Assembly (NCBI GenBank): GCA_025352185.1
Contig: JANXTV010000517.1
Location: forward strand, 1 to 11,964
DNA from: Oligoflexia bacterium
Lineage (GTDB): Bacteria > Bdellovibrionota > UBA1018
Length of the DNA stretch: 11,964 bases
Reading direction: 5' to 3'
Below the pieces are notes generated by a model that made no database searches, had not been told where the DNA came from, and saw nothing but the letters and a program-made list of their open reading frames with translations. Each line of letters begins with the position of its first letter. The stretch's first letter is position 1. Both the position numbers and the translations under genes were made by a program. Shown one piece after another: positions 6,668 to 11,964 of the stretch.

Positions 6668-7437
6668 TGGAATCGATACGTGACGATAACCTCAGCCGCG
6701 CGTTCCGCTGGTCGATGTTCGTCCACGGCGCGATTGCGGTCTTTATTATCCTGAAGAGTCTCGTCTTTCCCGCGGATCCCATTTTCCAAGCCCCCTCGTT
6801 ACGCGTCGATCTCGTCGGACTCCCGGATCTACTGAAAAAAGATCTCGCCCAAGTTTCTAAAAAAATTCCGGATATCGAAAAAACGAAATTAAAGCCCGTC
6901 GCCCCGGTCGCGCCCGTCGAAGCCGAGACGAAACCCGACGAAATGGTTTTAAAACCTACGAAAGTCGTGAAAAAAAAAGCGGCGGTCGAAGACGAACCCA
7001 AAGAAAAAGACCGAGATAAAAAACTCCAGTCTGCCCTCGCGCGAATTCGCGCCCTCGAGCGACTTAAGGATAAAGACGAGACCGATGATGATGCCGTCGT
7101 CATTAAGGGAAACCAAATTTCGAAAGGGACCAGTCTTTCGGGCGACGCCCGCGAATCGATGCAGTCCGGATATTTCGACCTGATCCGAGACTCCCTCGTT
7201 GAGTTTTGGTCCCTGCCCCCTTGGTTAAAGCGCGAAAAGCTCGCCGCCGTCGTCGTCATTCGGATCGACCCCGCCGGAAATATTCTCTCTTCGAAATTTA
7301 CGAAGAGCTCGGGAAACCCCCAGTTTGACGAAGCGATTCTCGCGACCCTACGCGATGCGCAGCCACTGCCCCGACCCCCGAAAGAGTTAGTCGATTCCCT
7401 CGCCGATAACGGACTGACCGTAGGATTTCCCCTTTAA
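6667..7437 (+). CDS. tolA: TolA-like/TonB-family energy transducer
   Basis: Inner-membrane-anchored periplasmic protein (256 aa) that carries TolQR motion to TolB and the outer membrane. The single N-terminal helix (about 15-34) keeps the Ser-x3-His motif (Ser16, His20) that TolA and TonB use to engage their motors. A linker of about 125 residues is rich in Lys, Glu and Pro ('KLKPVAPVAPVEAETKP', then a charged helix 'DRDKKLQSALARIRALERL'). The C-terminal domain (about 165-256) has the TonB/TolA C fold: 'GYFDLIRDSLVEFWSLPPWL', 'AAVVVIRIDPAGNILSSKF', 'SSGNPQFDEAILATLRDAQP' and 'NGLTVGFPL'. It is much shorter than the E. coli protein (421 aa), mainly in the helical linker. Position between tolR and tolB supports TolA over TonB. 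Confidence 0.88.
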   Translation: MESIRDDNLSRAFRWSMFVHGAIAVFIILKSLVFPADPIFQAPSLRVDLVGLPDLLKKDLAQVSKKIPDIEKTKLKPVAPVAPVEAETKPDEMVLKPTKVVKKKAAVEDEPKEKDRDKKLQSALARIRALERLKDKDETDDDAVVIKGNQISKGTSLSGDARESMQSGYFDLIRDSLVEFWSLPPWLKREKLAAVVVIRIDPAGNILSSKFTKSSGNPQFDEAILATLRDAQPLPRPPKELVDSLADNGLTVGFPL

Positions 7438-7440
7438 GGA
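7436..7440 (+). promoter_or_regulatory. Shine-Dalgarno of tolB overlapping the tolA stop
   Basis: AAGGA spans the end of tolA and stands 5 nt before the ATG at 7446. A first in-frame ATG at 7440 overlaps this motif and has no ribosome site of its own, so 7446 is the more likely start; the difference is two residues (MI). Confidence 0.55.
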
Positions 7441-7445
7441 TGATT

Positions 7446-8768
7446 ATGAAAAATACCGCATCGATTCTCGCCACTTTTCTTTTCTTCACGACTTTGACGA
7501 CCGCGAAAGCCGAAGAGGCAGCGGGAACTCCCTACATCGCGGTCGGGCAGGCGAAGACGCGGAAGACCATCATTGCCCTTCCCGGTTTCGGCGGGGCCGC
7601 AAATTTAAAGTCGGCCGGTGAGAAGGCGATGGAGACGATTAAAGCCGATCTCCTCTACATGGACTCCTTTCAGATTCTCGACCCAAAAGCGTACGTCGAT
7701 CCGACTCCGGCCGCCGAACCTGGGTCGTTTCAAATGTCGAACTGGAAGTCGATCCAGGCCGAGTTCGTTTTAAAGGCGACCGCAAAGCCAACCGAAACGG
7801 GACTCGCGCTCGAGGCCTACCTCTATAATGTCGGAAATGGAAATGCGGTCCTGACGAAGCGCTACCTCGCGTCACTCGGCGACTTAAAAACCCTCGGTCA
7901 CACCGTCGCAAACGATATCGTAAAAACGATCACGGGCCTCCCGGGTATCTTTCTCACAAAAATTGCCATGGTCTGCGACCGGACATCGAAGAAAGAAATC
8001 TACGCGATGGATTTCGACGGCGGAAATACCCGTGAGGTCACCCATCATCGTTCGGTCACGCTTTCCCCCGCCTGGAGCCCCGACGGAGAAAAGATCGCCT
8101 ACTCGTTAATCGCGAAAAATCGAAAGAACGTGAAGAATACGAATCTCTACGAGTTCGACTTTAGAACGAGTAAAATTAAAATGCTTTCTGACCGAATGGG
8201 AATTAACAGCGGTGCGCACTACCACCCCGACGGTCGAAAAATTGCGCTCACGATGAGTTTTCTCGGTAATCCAGAAATTTTCGTCTTTGACCCCGAAACG
8301 AAGAGCGTAACCCGACTTACGAATAACTCCGGCGTCGACGTCGATCCGAACTGGGCGCCGGATGGAAAACACCTCTCGTTCGTTTCTAACCGAGCGGGCG
8401 CGCCGATGGTTTACCGAATGAACGCGGATGGTTCCGACGTCCGTCGTCTAACGTTCGCCGGAAGCTATAACGCCACTCCATCTTGGTCACCGCAAAATAA
8501 TAAGATCGCATTCGCCGGATGGATCGACGGGAGATTCGATATTTTTCTGATGAACCCGGACGGTACGAATATCGAACGACTCACGAAAAATCAGGGAAAT
8601 AACGAAGACCCCTCTTTCAGTCCCGATGGTAATTTCGTCGTTTTCAGCTCGAATCGAGCGGGAAATAAGAACATCTACGTGATGAATATCGACGGTACGT
8701 TCGTGAAACGATTGACGTACGGACTCGGCGACTGCGTATCGCCGCGGTGGTCAAACAATCCTAAGTAA
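7446..8768 (+). CDS. tolB: Tol-Pal system periplasmic beta-propeller protein TolB
   Basis: Periplasmic protein (440 aa) that binds Pal and is released by TolA to regulate outer-membrane tethering. A Sec signal peptide (1-22, ending TTAKA) is followed by the N-terminal domain: 'YIAVGQAKTRKTIIALPGFG', 'DLLYMDSFQILDPKAY', 'WKSIQAEFVLKATAKP' and 'GHTVANDIVKTITGLPGIFLTKIAMV'. The C-terminal six-bladed propeller has WD40-like/TolB repeats: 'SPAWSPDGEKIAYS', 'YHPDGRKIALTM', 'WAPDGKHLSFVSNRAG', 'SWSPQNNKIAFAG', 'SFSPDGNFVVFSSNRAG' and a final 'SPRWSNN'. The length is close to E. coli TolB (430 aa). It ends the tol cluster; no pal or cpoB follows directly. Confidence 0.95.
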   Translation: MKNTASILATFLFFTTLTTAKAEEAAGTPYIAVGQAKTRKTIIALPGFGGAANLKSAGEKAMETIKADLLYMDSFQILDPKAYVDPTPAAEPGSFQMSNWKSIQAEFVLKATAKPTETGLALEAYLYNVGNGNAVLTKRYLASLGDLKTLGHTVANDIVKTITGLPGIFLTKIAMVCDRTSKKEIYAMDFDGGNTREVTHHRSVTLSPAWSPDGEKIAYSLIAKNRKNVKNTNLYEFDFRTSKIKMLSDRMGINSGAHYHPDGRKIALTMSFLGNPEIFVFDPETKSVTRLTNNSGVDVDPNWAPDGKHLSFVSNRAGAPMVYRMNADGSDVRRLTFAGSYNATPSWSPQNNKIAFAGWIDGRFDIFLMNPDGTNIERLTKNQGNNEDPSFSPDGNFVVFSSNRAGNKNIYVMNIDGTFVKRLTYGLGDCVSPRWSNNPK

Positions 8769-8853
8769 TTTGACGATTTCTGGTCGGATTACTGTCGGTA
8801 CCCTAATCACTCCCTGACGAATCCCTAAAAATACGCCTTCATGATGAAGGCAT
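8769..8853 (+). promoter_or_regulatory. Intergenic region upstream of the lipid operon, likely promoter and leader
   Basis: This 85 bp gap parts tolB from the next operon. TTGACG at 8770-8775 resembles a -35 box, but no good -10 stands 16-18 bp beyond it. TAAAAAT at 8826-8832 is another AT-rich -10 candidate without a clear -35. A GATTA/TAATC pair surrounds the middle, with only a 5 bp stem. No intrinsic terminator (GC stem plus U-run) is visible for tolB, so read-through from the tol operon is possible. Confidence 0.35.
8835..8851 (+). promoter_or_regulatory. Hairpin covering the ribosome site of the N-acyltransferase gene
   Basis: GCCTTC-ATGAT-GAAGGC forms a 6 bp stem with a 5 nt loop; as DNA, the arms extend to 8 bp around one central base. 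The right arm contains the only purine-rich segment (GAAGG) before the ATG at 8854, so if transcribed the hairpin would hide the ribosome site. As DNA it could equally be an operator. There is no U-run after it, so it does not look like a terminator. Confidence 0.45.
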
Positions 8854-9693
8854 ATGATCACTACCGCCACGAAACGATTTAGAAGCGGCCTCGACCACCT
8901 CTCTCTCACCTCGAAGCTGGTACGTTCGAGAATCCTCCAAAGCTACAGTCCGAAGATTACATTCCTGTTTGAGACCGACCGCTACATCGTGAAGACCGCC
9001 ACGAACGCGAACGAAATCGACGAACTTTTAAAGCTTCGCCACCGCGTGTTCATGGCCGAACTCCAAGGGAAACGTAAACTCTTCCGAATCGAACTCGATC
9101 GTCTCGATCTCGCTTGCGACCACCTCATGATCCTAGACCGGGCTACGGGCCGCGCGGTCGGAACGTACCGACTCCTCTCTTCACTCTTTTTCGAAGAATT
9201 TTATTCCGAAGGCGAGTTTGAACTTTCACAAGTAAAAGAACTCCCGGGTATAAAACTCGAACTCGGGCGGGCCTGCATCGATATCCCCCACCGCACGGGG
9301 CCGGTGATCCAGCTCCTCTGGCGCGGAATCGCGGAATATATGAAAAAGACCGACGCACGCTGGCTTCTCGGATGTTCGAGTATCCAAATCCAAGATACGG
9401 ATGCCATCCGCAACGCGACTTTTGCCCTCCGAAACTCGGGGCAGACGGAAGAGTCACTCGGAATTTTCCCGAAACGAGGTTACCGGCCCGATGAATTCGG
9501 AATTGATTTAACCACGCTTTCCGGCACCGATACCTTACCCGAGTTGCCTCCACTCCTCGTGACCTACCTAAAGGCGGGCGCGAAACTCGGTCCGACTCCC
9601 GCGATTGACCGGGATTTTAACTGTATCGATTTCTTCACGCTACTCGACCGCGAGGCAATGTCTCCGCTCTTTAAGCGAAAGTTTTTTGGATGA
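8854..9693 (+). CDS. OlsB-like GNAT N-acyltransferase (Acetyltransf_5/hemolysin-like family)
   Basis: Cytoplasmic or membrane-associated GNAT protein (279 aa) of the family that includes ornithine N-acyltransferase OlsB, which links a 3-hydroxyacyl chain from acyl-ACP to an amino acid. Family segments in order are 'ELLKLRHRVFMAEL' (57-70), 'DRLDLACDHLMILDRATG' (82-99), 'AVGTYRLLSS' (101-110), 'KLELGRACIDIPHR' (134-147), 'IQLLWRGIAEYM' (152-163) and 'WLLGCSSI' (170-177). The tail 'LPPLLVTYLKAGAKLGPTPA' (231-250) runs on to 'IDRDFNCIDFFTLLD', typical of this family. Residues 1-40 are a basic, amphipathic-looking N-terminal extension. It overlaps the following PlsC-like gene by an ATGA junction, the partner expected for aminolipid synthesis. 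The amino-acid substrate cannot be read from sequence; homologues are also annotated as hemolysins without firm function. Confidence 0.85.
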   Translation: MITTATKRFRSGLDHLSLTSKLVRSRILQSYSPKITFLFETDRYIVKTATNANEIDELLKLRHRVFMAELQGKRKLFRIELDRLDLACDHLMILDRATGRAVGTYRLLSSLFFEEFYSEGEFELSQVKELPGIKLELGRACIDIPHRTGPVIQLLWRGIAEYMKKTDARWLLGCSSIQIQDTDAIRNATFALRNSGQTEESLGIFPKRGYRPDEFGIDLTTLSGTDTLPELPPLLVTYLKAGAKLGPTPAIDRDFNCIDFFTLLDREAMSPLFKRKFFG

Positions 9694-10478
9694 ACCCTCT
9701 GCGAACTCTCGCCGCGACTTCCATCCTCGAATCTTTTTTTATTCTGGGTTCATTCACGCAGATGATTCCGAACGAAAAAGTACGGCGGACGCGTCGCCTA
9801 AAATTAAATCAGTGGGCGGCAACTCTCCTCGCCCGAACCATTCGACTTGAGATCCAAGTGAGTCGTCCCGAGCCGCGGTCGGCCGGGAAAGCGGGACGAC
9901 TGATCCTCGCGAATCATCATTCGGTCCTCGATCTCATCGCCCTCGCTTCTCTCGAAGAATGCGTCTTCGTGACGAGTCAGGAAATGGCCGAGACTCCGGT
10001 CGTAGGGTCGCTCGCCCGAATGTCGGGAAGCGAGTTCGTCGAGCGAAGAAACCGGGAGAACCGGGAAGCCGAACTCCAGACGCTTGCGAACCTGTTACGG
10101 GAAGGCCGGACGATTATCCTCTTTCCGGAGGCGACAACCGGGAATGGAGAAGCGCTCCGCCGATTCCGAAACGGGTTACTTGGAGCGGCGCTCCAGGTTC
10201 CCGGGGTTGAAATCATCCCCCTTTACCTTCAGTACGAAACCGTCGGGGGGAGGCCCCTCTCGGCGGCGAATCGGGACCGCGTTTTTCTACCCCTGGAACT
10301 TCCCATTCCGAGGCACCTCTGGCGGCTCTTCACGAATCCAAAAGTTCGACTCCATGCACGATATCTTCCGGGTTTCGCAGCGGTAGAGTGCCAAACCGCC
10401 CAGGAGCTCGCTGAGCGCGCCGAAACGGCAGTTCGGGCCTGGTTCCGCCCGATCTTAGAAGCTCCTATGACATTTTGA
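9690..10478 (+). CDS. PlsC/OlsA-like 1-acyl-glycerol-3-phosphate (lyso-lipid) O-acyltransferase
   Basis: LPLAT-family acyltransferase (262 aa) that transfers an acyl chain to a hydroxyl of a lyso-lipid at the inner membrane. Motif I HxxxxD is 'HHSVLD' (His76, Asp81), preceded by 'GRLILAN'. Motif II is 'SEFVERR' (114-120). Motif III is 'LFPEATTGNG' (144-153), where the usual FPEGT has Ala for Gly. Motif IV-like 'EIIPLYLQY' is at 174-182. A hydrophobic segment near the N-terminus (about 7-25) could anchor the protein. Its start overlaps the stop of the OlsB-like gene. In ornithine-lipid synthesis OlsB makes the lyso-lipid and OlsA, a PlsC relative, adds the second chain; the gene order matches that pair, but a role in phosphatidic acid synthesis cannot be excluded. 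Confidence 0.88.
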   Translation: MNPLRTLAATSILESFFILGSFTQMIPNEKVRRTRRLKLNQWAATLLARTIRLEIQVSRPEPRSAGKAGRLILANHHSVLDLIALASLEECVFVTSQEMAETPVVGSLARMSGSEFVERRNRENREAELQTLANLLREGRTIILFPEATTGNGEALRRFRNGLLGAALQVPGVEIIPLYLQYETVGGRPLSAANRDRVFLPLELPIPRHLWRLFTNPKVRLHARYLPGFAAVECQTAQELAERAETAVRAWFRPILEAPMTF

Positions 10479-10498
10479 CAACTCACCGTCCAAAGGCC

Positions 10499-11626
10499 AT
10501 GAATAGGGTAATGTCCGAACCTACTTCATCCGCCTGTGCGCCTTTTTTTGCGCGGCTCCTTGACCCACCGTCCTACGGTTACGTGCGGGACGGGGCTTTC
10601 TACCGCCCGAGCCCCCGTGAATTATTTCGAGAGTTCTTCGGGCGCTTGAACATTTTTCGTTCCCGAAAAAACTGGCTCCCCTGCTTCGGCTGGTCGATGG
10701 CCGTGGTCCTGACAATTCCGTTTTTCATCTTTCTATTTAAATTCTTCACCTGGCCCCTCGCGTTCGCTGCATTTCTTTTCAGCATGGTTTACATGGGAAG
10801 TTTCGGCACCTTCTGGCTCCACCGCTATTCAACCCATCAGGCTTTCAAATTTAAGAATAATTTTTTCCGTTCAATTTTACGGAACATCAGTCTGCCGATT
10901 ATCCCGGAAGAGATTTACGTCCTTTCTCACCACGTCCATCACGCCGTGAGTGAGAAGCCAGGCGACCCCTATAATGTGAATGGCGGCGGACTCTATTGCT
11001 TCCTCGCCGATGCGATTCACCAAATGATTAATCCGAACCTCTCGGAAGCCGACTATGAGCGCGCTCGGAAACTCATGGGACATACCGGAATTTATATGAA
11101 TTCGTATGCCCAGTATCAGAAATGGGGATCCATCTGCCACCCGGTCCCGACCATTCTCCATTTCGTCATTAACTGGTCCGCCTTTTACGGGCTCTTTTAC
11201 CTGATCGGCGGCCACGCTCTCGGCACCGCGCTTTTCGGAGGCGCAGCCTTTTGGGCATTTGGAGTCCGGACTTTCAACTATGACGGTCACGGTCGCGGAA
11301 AAGATCGCCGCCGAGACGGAGTCGACTTCAACCGGGAAGACTGGTCCGTAAATCAAGTCTGGCCCGGAGTCGTCGCCGGCGAATGGCATAATAATCACCA
11401 CCTTTACCCGAATGGCGCGCGCAGCGGATTTTTTAAGAGCCAGATCGACTTACCTTGGTACCTCATTAAAGGACTCCACTCGGTCGGAATCGTTTCCACT
11501 TACCGCGATTACCAGGATCAGTTCATGGCGAATTATGTTCGGCCCTACCGTGAAAAAAATCGAACGACGAGCTCCGAGTCACTCGATCGTGTAAACGATT
11601 CGAACGAGTCCCCGTTAAAAGCGTGA
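10499..11626 (+). CDS. Membrane-bound fatty-acid/acyl-lipid desaturase (di-iron, three histidine boxes)
   Basis: Integral-membrane di-iron oxygenase (375 aa). The histidine boxes are complete: HRYSTH (108-113), HHVHH (144-148) and HNNHH (297-301). An additional His264 in 'FNYDGHG' may correspond to the ninth metal ligand of stearoyl-CoA desaturases. 'GEWHNNHHLYPNGARSGF' (294-311) is close to the delta-9 acyl-CoA desaturase box 3 pattern. Membrane pairs lie at about 65-83 and 85-105, and at about 217-237 and 240-256. Expected chemistry is O2-dependent double-bond insertion (or hydroxylation) in an acyl chain. The C-terminal 25 residues are polar and probably disordered. The start is uncertain: TTG at 10475 overlaps the plsC-like stop, ATG at 10499 has AAAGG only 2 nt before it, and ATG at 10511 is also possible. 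No electron donor (ferredoxin, reductase, cytochrome b5) is encoded here. Coupling to the acyltransferases suggests it modifies the same lipid. Confidence 0.9.
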   Translation: MNRVMSEPTSSACAPFFARLLDPPSYGYVRDGAFYRPSPRELFREFFGRLNIFRSRKNWLPCFGWSMAVVLTIPFFIFLFKFFTWPLAFAAFLFSMVYMGSFGTFWLHRYSTHQAFKFKNNFFRSILRNISLPIIPEEIYVLSHHVHHAVSEKPGDPYNVNGGGLYCFLADAIHQMINPNLSEADYERARKLMGHTGIYMNSYAQYQKWGSICHPVPTILHFVINWSAFYGLFYLIGGHALGTALFGGAAFWAFGVRTFNYDGHGRGKDRRRDGVDFNREDWSVNQVWPGVVAGEWHNNHHLYPNGARSGFFKSQIDLPWYLIKGLHSVGIVSTYRDYQDQFMANYVRPYREKNRTTSSESLDRVNDSNESPLKA

Positions 11627-11964
11627 TGAAAGTCATAAGACTTCTTGGTCTCATTGCCCTCTCAATTTTTTACACCGGCGCCGGTATCTACCACTTTCTG
11701 AAGCCCGGCGTTTACATGAACATGATGCCGGACTATCTCCCGTATCATCTCGAACTCGTCTACATCAGCGGCGTAGCCGAAGCGATGGGTGGAATCGGGC
11801 TCCTGATTCCGCAAACGCGAAGGATCGCCGCCTGGGGCCTGATCGCACTTCTCGTCGCAGTATTTCCAGCAAACGTGAATATGCTCACTCGCACGCTTTC
11901 CGAGGGTGAGTCCGCCTTTCACGTCCCGGTATGGGTACTGGTCGTCCGACTCCCTTTACAGCTC
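11626..11964 (+). CDS. DoxX-like membrane protein, N-terminal part (cut by window edge)
   Basis: Small four-helix-type membrane protein; 113 codons are present and the frame is open to the end. Segments typical of DoxX-family proteins are 'LIALSIFYTGAGIYHFLKPG' (9-28), then 'MMPDYLPYHLELVYISG' (33-49). Next come 'AEAMGGIGLLIPQTRRIAAW' (51-70) and 'ALLVAVFPANVNML' (74-87). The last visible segment is 'VWVLVVRLPLQL' (102-113). The family is usually about 120-140 aa, so only the last residues are missing. The ATG overlaps the desaturase stop by one base (TGATG), with no strong ribosome site. Function is not established; relatives are linked to redox or thiol metabolism. Its place after the desaturase makes a link to lipid or oxygen-dependent chemistry possible. 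Confidence 0.85.
   Translation, partial: MKVIRLLGLIALSIFYTGAGIYHFLKPGVYMNMMPDYLPYHLELVYISGVAEAMGGIGLLIPQTRRIAAWGLIALLVAVFPANVNMLTRTLSEGESAFHVPVWVLVVRLPLQL

Noticed and set aside
6576..7259. 227-residue open frame on the minus strand across tolA
   Set aside because: Antisense of the Lys/Glu-rich tolA linker, giving a Ser/Phe-rich product of no family.
8835..8851. Hairpin as an intrinsic terminator for tolB
   Set aside because: It lacks a following U-run and sits directly on the next gene's start.
10877..11401. 174-residue open frame on the minus strand across the desaturase
   Set aside because: Antisense of a gene with three intact histidine boxes; no ribosome site or domain.
11662..11922. 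86-residue minus-strand open frame at the right edge
   Set aside because: The plus-strand frame encodes a clear DoxX-like protein over the same bases.
1..11964. Mobile elements, CRISPR arrays, tRNA or rRNA genes, phage genes or defence systems
   Set aside because: No transposase, repeat-spacer pattern, structural RNA signature or attachment-like repeat was seen; all coding capacity is accounted for by envelope, DNA-repair and lipid genes.

Overview
The window looks like chromosomal housekeeping DNA of a diderm, Gram-negative bacterium. It has a complete Tol motor set (TolQ, TolR, TolA, TolB) and a divisome FtsEX module with an EnvC-like amidase activator and a CtpA-type periplasmic protease. 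An ftsE-ftsX-M23-ctpA order is, from memory, typical of the old 'Deltaproteobacteria' (Bdellovibrionota, Desulfobacterota, Myxococcota). Moderate GC (roughly 50-55% by eye, not counted), frequent TCG/CGAA and a TolA of only 256 residues would fit a Bdellovibrionota-like genome. The taxonomic call is inference.

Layout. Positions 1-4506 are a tight minus-strand operon, read right to left: ftsE, ftsX, envC-like, ctpA, and the N-terminal part of xseA running off the left edge. Overlaps are 13 bp (ftsE/ftsX), an ATGA junction (ftsX/envC) and 14 bp (ctpA/xseA), with a 19 bp gap between envC and ctpA. A 111 bp divergent intergenic region (4507-4617) separates this from plus-strand genes. These are a CPBP-family (CAAX protease-like) membrane protein with incomplete catalytic motifs, then tolQ, tolR, tolA and tolB with gaps of 8 bp or less. 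An 85 bp gap (8769-8853) contains a hairpin next to a start codon. A second plus-strand operon follows: an OlsB-like GNAT N-acyltransferase, a PlsC/OlsA-like acyltransferase, a membrane fatty-acid desaturase with three histidine boxes, and a DoxX-like membrane protein cut by the right edge.

How the genes work together. The left operon links the divisome ABC complex FtsEX to periplasmic control of septal peptidoglycan splitting through a catalytically dead LytM activator. The middle operon is the energised Tol machine that draws in the outer membrane at division, so the two divergent operons concern one process, envelope constriction. No pal gene follows tolB here. The right operon reads as a membrane-lipid cassette, possibly for an ornithine-type or other acylated amino-acid lipid: N-acylation, O-acylation and acyl-chain modification are encoded side by side in translationally coupled genes.

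No mobile element, CRISPR array, tRNA or rRNA was seen. The most novel-looking items are the aminolipid/desaturase/DoxX cassette, the hairpin over its ribosome binding site, and the degenerate CPBP protein heading the tol operon. None of these proves a new system.
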